Positions 38,163-51,409 of a stretch of DNA of 64,000 nucleotides are shown in pieces. Numbering within the stretch: position 1 is the first letter of the stretch; every line of letters begins with the position of its first letter. Made by a program: the position numbers and the translations under genes. The notes beneath the pieces are model-generated. The model saw only the letters and a list, made by a program, of their open reading frames with translations. It searched no databases and was not told the origin of the DNA. The stretch is from Burkholderiales bacterium PBB2 (GTDB lineage Bacteria > Pseudomonadota > Gammaproteobacteria > Burkholderiales > Burkholderiaceae_C). Location: positions 62,001 through 126,000 of the forward strand of contig NKIM01000005.1 of assembly GCA_002255955.1 (NCBI GenBank). Direction: 5' to 3'.

Positions 38163-39929
38163 TCAGCGCATCTCATGTAAGTCGTAGCGACGCTCCGGAG
38201 CTTGGCATTGATAGGGCAAGACCTTCGCCGTACTCGGTGGCTTGTTGCAGACCTCAAACCAATCGTTGACTTGCGGGGTCTTGAACTCTCGCAGTCTTTG
38301 AGCGACATAACGGGCTCGATCCAAATCACCCTCTGCGGCCAGGGATTTGGACCAAGACATCAAAAGAGGCTCATCGCAAATCAGGTGAGCGGCACGGCGT
38401 GCGGCGACCAAGGCATCTCGCCCTGGTGACAACATCAGCGCCGCGTATCGATCCGCGTACACAGGAAAAAGCACCGAACGCTGCTGCGCTTCGACCACGT
38501 TCTCCCAAATCGGTATATCGAGACCCGATTCATCTCGAATGACAACGATGCGCAGATAGTCCAAATAAGCAGTAACTGAGATGACCAGGGCCAAAGCACC
38601 CAGGTACTTTGCCGGGATGGCAGCGTAAGCTTGGTCACGAAGGCGAACAGAGCGCGCGCCGCTCGCTGTCATGCCGAGAACAAAAACCATCGGAAACAAG
38701 AAATACGCGTACCAAAATGGGAATTCCACCATGCTGAAGATCAAGACCGAGCCGACCATCAAAAGCGCGCAACGATACAAGCTGGCATCTTCAGTTGTTT
38801 CATTCACTGAAAATTTGAACAGTTGGAAAAGCGTTTTAAACACCAAAAACAAAACCAGCCCGCCCACTGGCCAGCCCAGCTCCAACAACAACTGCATCAG
38901 CAAATTGTGAGTGTGATCAAATGCTGGCATAGCGCGACTGCTATTTTCAACCATGGTCCAGGCGAAATTAAACTCACCCCAACCTATGCCTGCCCAGGGA
39001 TGTTGCTTTAAAAGACTCCACGCGTCACTCAAAACCAACCATCGCTTTGGAGACCCCAAACCTTCATTCAAGCGACTCGCAGCGTGAAACTGCACCTGGC
39101 TGTTCTGAGCCCAAATCGCAATCAATACCCAGGACAGCAAGAGCGCGAGGGGTATGGTCTTTAGCACCCAGCGGGTATTTCGCCCCAAACGCTTGTCTAT
39201 CCACCCCCAAACGCTCAGCACCACAAGGCAGGCAAGCGCAGCGCGAGACGCTGTCAAGGCCACTCCAAGCACAAACCCGAATTGCAGCAAACCAAAAAGT
39301 TCGCGTCCGAATACAAATTGGAATCGCCCGCGATCGGCGAGATAAACGCCGCCGGCAACACCCAAAAGCAAAAACAGGGCCAGATGATTGGGCTGCCGCA
39401 TATTGCCGATGGCTCGACCCGTAATACTCGTTCGGGCGATAAAATCACCATCGGCCACGGCAGGAAGAAAGACTTGAATCAGGGCGACCAGCGAGCAGAA
39501 GAACGCCGTCACAAAGAAAGCCCAACTCACAGCTTCAAACCAGACTGCCCGAGAGCAGGAGACGCCAGCTCTTGCCTCCAAGCCATGTCCCAGCTGGTAA
39601 ATCAACATCGCCAAGACAAGAATTCCGCTGCTCGACAAGGCAAGAGAAACCGGGGAACCCGCACTGAAAACAGACACCCATGGAGCCAAAGCCAGAATGA
39701 GCAACGCCCAGTTCAAGGCCCCTCCCGACCAACGCAAAGGCCTTGCACCCATGGCGATCATCACCAAACCCCAGCCTGCGATAGCGAGAAGCTGACAAAA
39801 GATCGATGACGTAGAAACTGGGTTGTACGCAACCAGGGGTGGAATTGCACATGCGCACACCATACCCGCGAGTATGGGGAAACTCGGAGCGGGCCTCCGT
39901 TCTGGCGCAACTACTTGCAGAGCCTGCAT
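38163..39929 (-). CDS. PglL/TfpO-type O-oligosaccharyltransferase (Wzy-like)
   Basis: A 588-residue membrane protein with about 12 helices, in the O-antigen ligase/Wzy_C superfamily. The large periplasmic loop holds the conserved FDHTHNLLMQLLLELGW block with the catalytic-type His near residue 340, preceded by WAGIGWGEFNFAW. A soluble C-terminal part of about 150 residues (RRAAHLICDEPLLMSW..., ending RYDLHEMR) is as in PglL-type enzymes. Such enzymes transfer a lipid-linked glycan to Ser/Thr of pilin. Its position straight after two pilin genes on the same strand supports pilin as the target. Base composition is far lower in GC than the flanks, suggesting acquisition by transfer. Confidence 0.85.
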   Translation of the reverse strand: MQALQVVAPERRPAPSFPILAGMVCACAIPPLVAYNPVSTSSIFCQLLAIAGWGLVMIAMGARPLRWSGGALNWALLILALAPWVSVFSAGSPVSLALSSSGILVLAMLIYQLGHGLEARAGVSCSRAVWFEAVSWAFFVTAFFCSLVALIQVFLPAVADGDFIARTSITGRAIGNMRQPNHLALFLLLGVAGGVYLADRGRFQFVFGRELFGLLQFGFVLGVALTASRAALACLVVLSVWGWIDKRLGRNTRWVLKTIPLALLLSWVLIAIWAQNSQVQFHAASRLNEGLGSPKRWLVLSDAWSLLKQHPWAGIGWGEFNFAWTMVENSSRAMPAFDHTHNLLMQLLLELGWPVGGLVLFLVFKTLFQLFKFSVNETTEDASLYRCALLMVGSVLIFSMVEFPFWYAYFLFPMVFVLGMTASGARSVRLRDQAYAAIPAKYLGALALVISVTAYLDYLRIVVIRDESGLDIPIWENVVEAQQRSVLFPVYADRYAALMLSPGRDALVAARRAAHLICDEPLLMSWSKSLAAEGDLDRARYVAQRLREFKTPQVNDWFEVCNKPPSTAKVLPYQCQAPERRYDLHEMR

Positions 39930-39975
39930 GAATGTCGAGCGGCTATTGGGAGCATCAAAGCATCTGCTTTCCAAA

Positions 39976-40419
39976 TTACGCCTGCTTTGGCAGCAGCTTG
40001 GTCGGCAAAGTACTCGTCGAATCCACAGTCCAATTCATTGAACGATTGGCGCAAACGCCCTTGTAAACCAGGGTATTCCCGGCAGATACGCCACCAAAAC
40101 TCTTGAAAACAACAGTGACGAGCAGGCCATCATTGCTTACGTCCGAGGTTGAAATCGAAGCAACAACCTTTTCTGTCGCGAAAACTGCCGGAACATCTGT
40201 ACCCAATTGAGCAGACGTCGCACTGCCAAGCGCATTGATCACGCACATCTCCGAAGCAGCCAAGAACACCGGCTGGACCATCGTGGTCGCCTCACTGATT
40301 CGCGCTCTATCCATGTAGTCACGATAAACTGGCAATGCAACCGCTGCAAGCACTCCAAATATCAAAACACCAATCATTAATTCGACCAGAGTAAATCCAT
40401 TTACAGAAACTCTCATCAT
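39976..40419 (-). CDS. Type IV pilin-like protein, second copy
   Basis: A 147-residue prepilin. The leader MMRVSVNG is followed by the cleavage/methylation site and the helix FTLVELMIGVLIFGVLAAVALPVYRDY, with Glu at mature position 5. A Cys in SEMCVIN and another in GVCANRS could form a disulphide loop; the C-terminus is LPTKLLPKQA. It is shorter on identity with the upstream pilA than two alleles would be, and its DNA is AT-richer. AAGG about six bases before ATG 40419 may be its ribosome binding site. It lies 46 bases upstream of the oligosaccharyltransferase gene and is probably co-transcribed with it. Confidence 0.88.
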   Translation of the reverse strand: MMRVSVNGFTLVELMIGVLIFGVLAAVALPVYRDYMDRARISEATTMVQPVFLAASEMCVINALGSATSAQLGTDVPAVFATEKVVASISTSDVSNDGLLVTVVFKSFGGVSAGNTLVYKGVCANRSMNWTVDSTSTLPTKLLPKQA

Positions 40420-40506
40420 ATTCAACCTTGCTCGAAACGTATTTTGTACTGCGTAGAATAAAGACCAAGAGCTACGCATGAGCTGCAGCTCAGAAACCGG
40501 CAAAGA

Positions 40507-40536
40507 AAAAAGGGCGACCCTGAGGTCGCCCTTTTT
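40507..40536 (-). terminator. Intrinsic terminator after pilA
   Basis: Thirteen-base-pair stem with loop CTGA and flanking A/T runs (40507-40519 and 40524-40536). It is symmetric, so it can act in both directions. It lies 35 bases past the pilA stop and before the second pilin gene, which would limit read-through and favour excess PilA. Confidence 0.85.
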
Positions 40537-40570
40537 ACTTGCCGTTGCTCGGCATTAACTACTCGCCCAA

Positions 40571-41017
40571 TCAAGTCTTCGGCAAGAACTTGGATGCTAC
40601 CGAACCGCTGACGGTCGTCTTGCACGATCCGCCAGCCGTGCAGTTAATGGTGTAAATCACCGTCTTACCGTCCACGTCCGAATTCCCGGTGGAGCCGGCT
40701 TTGTACGTAACAGTGATCGTCGCTTGAGTCGCAGAAACACCTGCTGCTTCCACCTTTTCAACATACTTGCCACTGATATCCGTCGCCGTGGCAGACAGGC
40801 CGAACGCTGCATTCGTCAGACCGTTAGCCAGCGCGCCCTCATTGAACATCACTTGGGCGTTGCGAATGGCGGTCGCAGCGAGCGAAGGACCTTCAGCCAC
40901 TTTGCCCTTGGTTGTGTAGTCCTGATAAGCAGGCAGAGCGACCGCAGCCAAGATACCAACGATCGCCACGACGATCATCAGTTCGATCAATGTGAAACCT
41001 TGTTGAACGCGCTTCAT
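40571..41017 (-). CDS. pilA: Type IVa major pilin
   Basis: A 148-residue prepilin with the short leader MKRVQQG and mature N-terminus [27 protein letters not shown], textbook for type IVa pilins, Glu5 included. The C-terminal part has a Cys pair (NCTAGGSC) forming the D-loop and ends in [13 protein letters not shown] before ATG 41017 and a sigma-54 promoter with upstream dyads (41090-41236) indicate strong, regulated expression of a major pilin. Pili of this class serve twitching, adhesion and DNA uptake. The glycosyltransferase gene downstream suggests that this or the second pilin is O-glycosylated. Confidence 0.93.
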   Translation of the reverse strand: MKRVQQGFTLIELMIVVAIVGILAAVALPAYQDYTTKGKVAEGPSLAATAIRNAQVMFNEGALANGLTNAAFGLSATATDISGKYVEKVEAAGVSATQATITVTYKAGSTGNSDVDGKTVIYTINCTAGGSCKTTVSGSVASKFLPKT

Positions 41018-41089
41018 GATGGGTACTCCTACGGGGTTGAACGGGACGGGGAACGAATGAAAAGAAAGAAGAGGGAACGCACCCCCTGA

Positions 41090-41108
41090 ATGCAGGGGTC
41101 GTGCCAGC
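41090..41108 (-). promoter_or_regulatory. Sigma-54 (-24/-12) promoter of pilA
   Basis: On the minus strand TGGCACG, four bases, then CTGCAT, against the consensus TGGCACG-N4-TTGCW: one mismatch, with the essential GG and GC dinucleotides ten bases apart. Expected transcription start is near 41080, giving a leader of about 60 bases before pilA. In other bacteria pilA is driven by RpoN with PilR. Confidence 0.75.
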
Positions 41109-41167
41109 GTGTTCAGGGCCACTTGGCGTGACATCTGGCACGAACTGGGCGCCAGCGAGCCATGCGA

Positions 41168-41236
41168 CTGACAATTTTGGTCAGCTGAGACCTGACAGCC
41201 TGTGACGCAAAAAGTGACCTGACAATTTTTGTCAGG
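41168..41236. promoter_or_regulatory. Upstream activator dyads of pilA
   Basis: Two inverted repeats: CTGACAATTTTGGTCAG (41168-41184, imperfect) and CCTGACAATTTTTGTCAGG (41218-41236, perfect eight-base arms), with a half site CTGACAG between (41192-41198). They lie about 90-155 bases upstream of the expected transcription start, a usual place for enhancer-binding proteins. PilR sites in Pseudomonas contain TGTC repeats, and TGTCAG half sites occur here, so PilR is the likely ligand. Confidence 0.55.
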
Positions 41237-41282
41237 CCTGTGTGGGCTGCCCACAACCGGCCACAAGACGGTGCACCAAAGC

Positions 41283-41308
41283 AAACGGCAACCCTGAGGT
41301 TGCCGTTT
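41283..41308 (-). terminator. Intrinsic terminator after the MBL-fold gene
   Basis: Eleven-base-pair perfect stem with loop CTGA (41283-41293 and 41298-41308), built like the pilA terminator. T-rich tails occur on both sides. It lies 68 bases past the stop of the leftward MBL-fold gene and separates it from the pilA control region. Confidence 0.75.
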
Positions 41309-41375
41309 TTGGCTGAAGCTTGGCCAACGAGTGGCGCCGAGATCACGCTCGGCGAACGCCGAGCAGTCACCCCAC

Positions 41376-42152
41376 TCAATCCAGATCCATCACCATCCCC
41401 GCCACCAAAGCCTCGATCCGGTGCCGGCTCGCCAGGGCGGCGATTTCTTCCATCACGGCCAGACCTTCGCCGGGTTTGATGTGAGTGATCTGCACGGCCA
41501 CGCTGCCGGCGAGTTGGGCCAGTTCCACGCCGAGGCGGGCAGGGCTGAGGTGGCGGCTGAGGTCGGCCAGGGTTTGCTCGTCGTTGCTGAAGGCGGTTTC
41601 GATCACCAGATGGCTGACCGGCAACTGGGCCAGGCGAGCCCAGAGCGCCGGGTTGGGGCCGGTGTCGCCGGTGAAGACCCAATGGCCGCGCGGGCCGGCA
41701 ATCGCGAAACCGCAGGCCGGCACAGTGTGGGCGGCGCTCAGCACCTCGATGCGGCGGCCACCCAGTTCCAGCACCTCGCCCACTTCAAACGCATGCAGAC
41801 TCAGCACCGGCCGCTCGGCGCTGGGCAGGCGGGTGAAATCGGGCCAGATCACGCCGTTGAAGATGTGCTGGCGCAGCGCCTCCAGGGTTTGCGGCAGACC
41901 ATGAACTTGGATGGGTGGCCGGCCCGCCTCGGCGCGCAGGCGCAGCACCGAATCGGCCAGCAGCGGAATGGACAGCACATGGTCCAGATGGGAATGGGTG
42001 ACCAGGATGTGGTCGATGCGCGCCAGCTCGTCGAGCGCCAGGTCGCCCACGCCCGTGCCGGCGTCGATGAGCACATCGTCGTCGAGCAAGAAAGCGGTGG
42101 TCTTGAAGCCGGCTGCAATGGCACCCGAGCAGCCGAGGACGCGAATTTTCAT
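41376..42152 (-). CDS. MBL-fold hydrolase, class II cyclic-nucleotide phosphodiesterase-like
   Basis: A 258-residue metallo-beta-lactamase-fold enzyme. The metal motif HxHxDH is intact in [18 protein letters not shown]; further ligands are the His in [11 protein letters not shown] and the Asp in FTGDTGPNP, with a last His in ITHIKPGEG. The [11 protein letters not shown] context and overall layout resemble class II 3',5'-cyclic-nucleotide phosphodiesterases and RNase Z relatives; which activity applies is not decidable here. [11 protein letters not shown] at 42152 is chosen as start because beta-strand 1 begins there; 42161 is an alternative. It is divergent from the SNF2 gene. A link to the cyclase pair about 27 kb away is only speculative. 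Confidence 0.8.
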   Translation of the reverse strand: MKIRVLGCSGAIAAGFKTTAFLLDDDVLIDAGTGVGDLALDELARIDHILVTHSHLDHVLSIPLLADSVLRLRAEAGRPPIQVHGLPQTLEALRQHIFNGVIWPDFTRLPSAERPVLSLHAFEVGEVLELGGRRIEVLSAAHTVPACGFAIAGPRGHWVFTGDTGPNPALWARLAQLPVSHLVIETAFSNDEQTLADLSRHLSPARLGVELAQLAGSVAVQITHIKPGEGLAVMEEIAALASRHRIEALVAGMVMDLD

Positions 42153-42448
42153 GGGGGGCATCAGTGGGCGGGAAAGCCGTCTTGGCGCCGATCCCGAAGG
42201 GAAAAAACCGGTGCCGTTGACAGGGCCCTCCAATGTACTGAGCCCCGGCATCTAAACAAGGGAGCATTACCGGCTTGCAGCTGACAAAGCGCCCGGGTGC
42301 ATGCCGGGCAGCGCAGCGGCGTGATTTGCTGCACGAGGCGAGATGCCGTGCCGCCGCGCGGAGGCCTGCCAAGGGCCGCTTGGCATACTGCGCTGCTGCG
42401 CGCCACCGCGCCCCCATGCTCTCCGCATCTCTGCTTCCAGCCCACCCC

Positions 42449-46645
<4,197 letters not shown>

Positions 46646-46666
46646 ACCGCCACGCCGGCCGCCGTT

Positions 46667-48667
46667 TCAATCGCTGCGCAGCAGCTTTTCCTCGGCCAGG
46701 GCCAGGGCCTCGGGCACGCCCGAGAGCACCAGGGTGTCGCCACCCTGCAGCAGCAGCTGCTCATCGGCCGGCACCACCGCGCCATTGACCCGCCGCACCG
46801 ACACCACCGACACCCCGGTCGCGTGCAGGGCCAGCAGGCCCAGCGCCGTGTGCATATAGGGGCTGGCGGTGGGCAGGGTGACGGAGCGCAGGCGGGCATG
46901 CTGGCGCTCTTCACCGGTGTCGTCATCGGCGCCGTGGAAATAGCCGCGCAAGAGCCCATAACGCGCATCGCGCGCGTCACGGGTCAGGCGGATCACCCGG
47001 CGCATGGGCACGCCCACCAGGGCCAGCGCATGGCTGGCCAACATCAGCGAGCCCTCGATGGCCTCGGGCACCACCTCGGTGGCGCCGGCGGCACGCAGGC
47101 GCTCGAGGTCGCTGTCGTCGATGGTGCGCACCACCACCGGCACCTGGGGCGCATGCGAGTGCACCAGATGCAGGATCTTCAGGGCCGAGGGCGTGTCCGG
47201 GTAGCTGACCACCACGGCGCTGGCGCGGGCCAGGCCGGCGGCCATCAGGCTTTGCAGGCGGGCGGCATCACCGAAGACCACGCTCTGGCCGGCCGCGGCC
47301 GCCTGGCGCACCCGGTCGGGGTCCAGATCCAGGGCCATATACGGGATGTTTTCGCCATCGAGCAAGCGGGCCAGATTCTGGCCGCTGCGGCCGTAGCCGC
47401 AGATGATCACATGGGCCTGCGCCTTGATGGACTTCTTGGCAATCGTGGTCAGCTGCAGGGACTGCATCATCCAGTCGCTGCTGGACAGCTTCATGACGAT
47501 GCGGTTGCTGTACATGATCAAGAACGGCGTGGCCAGCATGGACAGCACCATGCTCGCCAGCACCGCGCTGACCCACTGCGGCGCAATCAGCTGGTGCTGG
47601 GCGCCCAGGGTCAGCAGCACAAAGCCGAACTCACCCGCCTGGGCCAGATAGAGGCCGGTGCGCAAGGCCACGCCTGTAGGCGCCTTGAACAACCAGGCCA
47701 GGCCGGCGATCAGGGCGAACTTGGCCAGCACCGGCAGCAAGCTGAGCGCAATCACCAGCGGCCATTGCTGGGCCAGGGTGCTCCAGTCCAGCTTCATGCC
47801 GATGGTGATGAAGAACAGGCCCAGCAGCACATCGTGGAAGGGCCGGATGTCGGTCTCCACCTGGTGCTTGTATTCGGTCTCGGCGATCAGCATGCCGGCG
47901 ACAAAAGCGCCCAGCGCCAGCGACAGGCCGGCATGCTCGGTCAGCCAGGCCAGGCCCAGGGTGACCAGCAGCAGGTTGAGCATGAAGAGCTCGTCGCTCT
48001 TGCGCCGCGCCACCAGGGTCAGCCACCAGCGCATCAGCTTCTGGCCGCCCACCAGCAGCAAGGCCAGCAGGGCGACCGCCTTGAGCAAGGCCCAGCCCAG
48101 GGACTGGGCCATGGCCGAGCCGTCGCTGTTGAGCGCCGGGATCAGCACCAGCAAGGGCACCACGGCCAGATCCTGGAACAGCAGCACGCCCACCACGCGG
48201 CGGCCATGCTCGCTCTCCAGCTCCAGGCGCTCGGCCATCAGCTTGACGACGATGGCCGTGCTGCTCATGGCCATGGCCGCGCCCAGCACCAGGGCGCCTT
48301 GCCAACTCAGATCCCAGGGCAGGCCCAGCAGCTGCAAGCCGGCGCGCAGCAGGTAGTGGCCGGCGATGGTGGCGACGATGGTGATCAACACCTGCAAGAG
48401 CCCAAGGCCAAAGACCAGGTGGCGCATGCTGCGCAACTTGGGCAGGTTGAACTCCAGCCCGATCACAAACATCAGAAAGACCACGCCAAACTCGGCCAGG
48501 TAGCGGATGCCCACCGTGTCGCCCGCCAAAGCCAGGGCATTGGGGCCGATCAGCACGCCCACAGCCAGATAGCCCAGCATGGGCGGCAGCTTCAGCAAGC
48601 GGCAGGCGACCACGCCCAGCACGGCAGCAATCAGGTAGATGAGGGCCAGGTCAAGCGCAGTGATCAT
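46667..48667 (-). CDS. CPA2 monovalent cation/proton antiporter with RCK domain (KefB/YbaL-like)
   Basis: A 666-residue transporter. Residues 1 to about 385 form about 12-13 membrane helices of the Na+/H+ exchanger type (LGYLAVGVLIGPNALAL, FMFVIGLEFNLPKLR, GAFVAGMLIAET). A cytosolic RCK/TrkA-N domain follows at about 410-530 with the nucleotide-binding VIICGYGRSGQNLARLLD, then a TrkA-C domain to the end (PTASPYMHTALGLLAL...). Family members mediate K+ or Na+ efflux in exchange for protons, gated by ligand binding to RCK. The cation cannot be stated. It converges on the SNF2 gene with a 21-base gap. Confidence 0.92.
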   Translation of the reverse strand: MITALDLALIYLIAAVLGVVACRLLKLPPMLGYLAVGVLIGPNALALAGDTVGIRYLAEFGVVFLMFVIGLEFNLPKLRSMRHLVFGLGLLQVLITIVATIAGHYLLRAGLQLLGLPWDLSWQGALVLGAAMAMSSTAIVVKLMAERLELESEHGRRVVGVLLFQDLAVVPLLVLIPALNSDGSAMAQSLGWALLKAVALLALLLVGGQKLMRWWLTLVARRKSDELFMLNLLLVTLGLAWLTEHAGLSLALGAFVAGMLIAETEYKHQVETDIRPFHDVLLGLFFITIGMKLDWSTLAQQWPLVIALSLLPVLAKFALIAGLAWLFKAPTGVALRTGLYLAQAGEFGFVLLTLGAQHQLIAPQWVSAVLASMVLSMLATPFLIMYSNRIVMKLSSSDWMMQSLQLTTIAKKSIKAQAHVIICGYGRSGQNLARLLDGENIPYMALDLDPDRVRQAAAAGQSVVFGDAARLQSLMAAGLARASAVVVSYPDTPSALKILHLVHSHAPQVPVVVRTIDDSDLERLRAAGATEVVPEAIEGSLMLASHALALVGVPMRRVIRLTRDARDARYGLLRGYFHGADDDTGEERQHARLRSVTLPTASPYMHTALGLLALHATGVSVVSVRRVNGAVVPADEQLLLQGGDTLVLSGVPEALALAEEKLLRSD

Positions 48668-48736
48668 GGCCCCGATATTAGCGGCCGGGCGTGCCCCCCA
48701 ATCTGTGGAAACAAGCCGCTATGCTCCCGCCTCACC

Positions 48737-49495
48737 ATGGCACGCCACTTTGATCGCCCACAGCGGACCTGGCCGGGGCTGAAACGCCAGGCCCTGCTGC
48801 TCGTCGGCCTCGCCTCAGCGGTCTTGGGCGCTGAAGCCGATCCGGGCTATTACCTGGTGCGCCCCTACGCCGCCGCCGGCAAGAGCTCGCTGGACCTGCG
48901 CTACTGGAGCGTGCAGGCCCCGGGCGAGGCGGCCTTGCTCTGGCCCGAGCTGGGCCTGCGCCACGGCTTCAGCGAGCGCTGGACCAGCGAAATCCTGCTC
49001 AGCTGGATCGGCCCCGGCTGGCGCTCGCAAAAGCTCAGCTCGCTGAACTGGATGAACCAGCGGCTGCTCAGCAGTCCCGACAGCGACCATGAGCTCGCCC
49101 TGCACACCCAGCTGATCCACAACCGCGGCCGCCACGCCGGCACGGCGCTGGAGATCGGCCCGAGCTGGCAAGGCGACTGGGGCCTGAGCCGCCTCAACCT
49201 CAACCTGCTGCTGGAGCACGACTGGGCGCGCCGCGAGGGCACCCAGCTCAAGCTGCAGTGGCAGGTATCGCGGCCGCTGCAGCCGGGCCTGCGCCTGGGC
49301 CTGCAAGGTTTTGGCGAGCTGGGGCGCTGGAACCACTGGCTGCCCGCCGCCCGGCAGTCGCAGCGCGCCGGGCCCATGCTGCACTGGGTGCCCGAGGGCC
49401 AGCAGGGCCTGAGCTTCAATGCCGCCTACCTCTGGGGCCGCACCTACGGTCGGCGCGGCGACATGTTCAGCGCCCAGCTGCTGCTGGATTTCTAA
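48737..49495 (+). CDS. Putative outer-membrane beta-barrel protein
   Basis: A 252-residue exported protein without a recognised family. A signal peptide ends near VLGAEAD; the mature part is rich in alternating strands with aromatic girdle residues (LRYWSVQAPGEAALLWPELGL, WTSEILLSWIGPGW, LNLNLLLEHDWARR) and closes with FSAQLLLDF, a terminal Phe as in outer-membrane barrels. The gene begins at ATG 48737, within a much longer open frame that is only the antisense shadow of the antiporter gene. It is divergent from the antiporter. Confidence 0.7.
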   Translation: MARHFDRPQRTWPGLKRQALLLVGLASAVLGAEADPGYYLVRPYAAAGKSSLDLRYWSVQAPGEAALLWPELGLRHGFSERWTSEILLSWIGPGWRSQKLSSLNWMNQRLLSSPDSDHELALHTQLIHNRGRHAGTALEIGPSWQGDWGLSRLNLNLLLEHDWARREGTQLKLQWQVSRPLQPGLRLGLQGFGELGRWNHWLPAARQSQRAGPMLHWVPEGQQGLSFNAAYLWGRTYGRRGDMFSAQLLLDF

Positions 49496-49507
49496 CCCAC
49501 CCGGCGC

Positions 49508-50437
49508 TCAGAAGGCCAGCAATTGCCGCTGGCTCTCGAACTCGCGCTGCGCGCCGCTGATGGGGTCGCGAAAGGCCAGGCCGCGCGCCAGCAGCTGCAG
49601 GGGCTGGCTGTAGTCCGGCGCCTCGATGGGCTCGGGCGGCAGCAAGTGCGGGTAGATGCGGTCGCCCAGCAAGGGCAGGCCCAGGGCGTTCATGTGGGCG
49701 CGCAGCTGGTGCTTCTGGCCGGTGCTGGGGCTCAGGCGGTAGCGGGCCAGGGGCAGGCTGGGGTGGCGCTGCAGCAGCTCGACCTGCGTCTCGGCATTGG
49801 GCTCGCCCGCCACCTCTTCCATCTGCATGAAGGCCTCGCTGCGCTCCTGCAGGCGGCTGCGGCGGGTCAGCGGCAGGCTCAGGCCCAGCGGCTCGGGCAG
49901 GCCGGCCACGGCCTCGTAGACCTTGTGCACGGCGCGCTCGCGGAACAGGGCTTGGTAGGCGCCACGCGTGGCCGGCTGCAGGCTGAAGACCACCAGGCCG
50001 GCGGTCTCGCGGTCGATGCGGTGGATGGGGCTGAGATCGGCCAGGCCGGTGGCGCGGCGCAGCCGGGTCAGCAGGGTCTGCTGCACAAAGCGGCCGCTGG
50101 GCAGCACCGGCAGGAAATGCGGCTTGTCGGCCACCAGCAGCAGCTCGTCCTGGAACAGGATCTGCGCCTCGAACGGCACCTCCGGCTCACGCTCCAGCTG
50201 GCGCCAGTAGTAGATGCGCGTGGCCGGCCGGTAGGGCGCGTCCACCGGCAAGACCTGACCCCGCTCGTCCAGCACCAGGCCCAGGGCAAAGCGATCGCAC
50301 CACTCCGCACGGCTCAGGCGCGGCAGGCGCTCCACCAGGTAATCGAGCAGACTGGGCCAGCGCCCGGCCGGGCAGGCCAGCACGCTGGCCCCGACGCCAT
50401 CGCGCAAAGGCAGGGCCAGCTTGGGCGGGCGGCTCAT
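49508..50437 (-). CDS. RluA-family RNA pseudouridine synthase
   Basis: A 309-residue enzyme of the RluA group, which converts uridine to pseudouridine in rRNA or tRNA. The catalytic block HRIDRETAGLVVFS (Asp near residue 141) is intact, preceded by LLVADKPHFLPVLPSG and followed by TGQKHQLRAHMNALGLPLLGD. An N-terminal S4-like part is weak. Target RNA is not predictable. It converges with the outer-membrane protein gene and is separated by 12 bases from the TIGR02285-type gene upstream on the same strand, so it is probably the last gene of a murA-TIGR02285-rlu operon. Confidence 0.9.
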   Translation of the reverse strand: MSRPPKLALPLRDGVGASVLACPAGRWPSLLDYLVERLPRLSRAEWCDRFALGLVLDERGQVLPVDAPYRPATRIYYWRQLEREPEVPFEAQILFQDELLLVADKPHFLPVLPSGRFVQQTLLTRLRRATGLADLSPIHRIDRETAGLVVFSLQPATRGAYQALFRERAVHKVYEAVAGLPEPLGLSLPLTRRSRLQERSEAFMQMEEVAGEPNAETQVELLQRHPSLPLARYRLSPSTGQKHQLRAHMNALGLPLLGDRIYPHLLPPEPIEAPDYSQPLQLLARGLAFRDPISGAQREFESQRQLLAF

Positions 50438-50449
50438 GGCGGGCTCGCC

Positions 50450-51409
50450 TCAGTCGATCTGCGGCCCGCCGCGGGCGCGTTCGTCGAGGTAGCGCTTGAG
50501 GCGCTGGCGGTCACCCTCGTCCAGGCTGCTGCCGCGCCAGGACTGGATCCAGGCCTCGCGCTGCGGGTCGGCCGCCATCTTGCGCACCGCCTGGTCGATG
50601 GCCTCGATCTGCTTGCGCCCTTCGGGCGTGCGGCTGCAGGCGTAGGTGGCCAGCTGGGTGCTGATGCCCTCCTGCACCGGCAGCTTGATCAGCTCGGTGC
50701 TCGGCAAGCCCTGGCTTTTCAGGTATTCATCGGCTGCGCTGGGGTAGTCGAGGGTGTAGTCCATGCGCTGGGCCAGCAGCATGGCCAGCAGATGCATATG
50801 CCGGCCGGCCACCACGGACTTGGGCGCCTTGCTGCCCGCGGCCTGCAGGGCGGCATCGATCTTGGGACCAAAAGCACGGTCGCGCGGCAGCAGGCCGACC
50901 AGATCGCTCTGCAGCAGCTCGGCCAGCGGCACCTGGCGGCCGGCGCGCTCGAAACGTTCGAAGCGCGGCGCCAGCTCGCGCCGTGCAATCACCGCCAGCT
51001 GGCGCGACACCAGGGGTGGGTGCACATGGGTGAAGTACAACCAGCCCAGGCGCTCAGGCGTGCTGACATGCAGGGGCGAGCACAGGGTCTGGCCCTGGCG
51101 CACCAGGGCTTCGAAGCGCGGGAACCCGGCATCGAGAAACTCATGCCGGTACTGCGGCAGCTGCTGGATCAGCAGGCGCAAAAAGCCGTCGATCTCGCCA
51201 TGGCCCACCAGCTCAGACGCGCGCTGCGGCGCCTTGCCGCCGGGGTAGGTGAAATGGGGCGGCACATCGCGCACCATCCAGCGGATCACGCCGGGCTCGG
51301 GGCCCGGATCGGTGGGCGCTGTCTGCGCACTCGCCCAGATCGGGCTCAAGCACAGCCATGCGCTCAAGCACCAGCGCCAGCGCCGGCGGCCCTGAACCTC
51401 GTGTTTCAC
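50450..51409 (-). CDS. TIGR02285-type periplasmic protein
   Basis: A 319-residue exported protein, similar to family-3 solute-binding proteins (signal peptide ending near WASAQ; body with VIRWMVRDVPPHFTY, GEIDGFLRLLIQQLPQY and RMDYTLDYPSAADEYL). It matches what I recall as family TIGR02285, of unknown function. The start is set at GTG 51409, which overlaps the murA stop (GTGA, 51409-51406) and implies translational coupling; the longest frame would begin 15 bases earlier. Confidence 0.75.
   Translation of the reverse strand: MKHEVQGRRRWRWCLSAWLCLSPIWASAQTAPTDPGPEPGVIRWMVRDVPPHFTYPGGKAPQRASELVGHGEIDGFLRLLIQQLPQYRHEFLDAGFPRFEALVRQGQTLCSPLHVSTPERLGWLYFTHVHPPLVSRQLAVIARRELAPRFERFERAGRQVPLAELLQSDLVGLLPRDRAFGPKIDAALQAAGSKAPKSVVAGRHMHLLAMLLAQRMDYTLDYPSAADEYLKSQGLPSTELIKLPVQEGISTQLATYACSRTPEGRKQIEAIDQAVRKMAADPQREAWIQSWRGSSLDEGDRQRLKRYLDERARGGPQID

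Noticed and set aside
46823-48736. Plus-strand extension upstream of the outer-membrane protein gene
   Set aside because: Antisense of the antiporter gene; the real signal peptide begins at ATG 48737.
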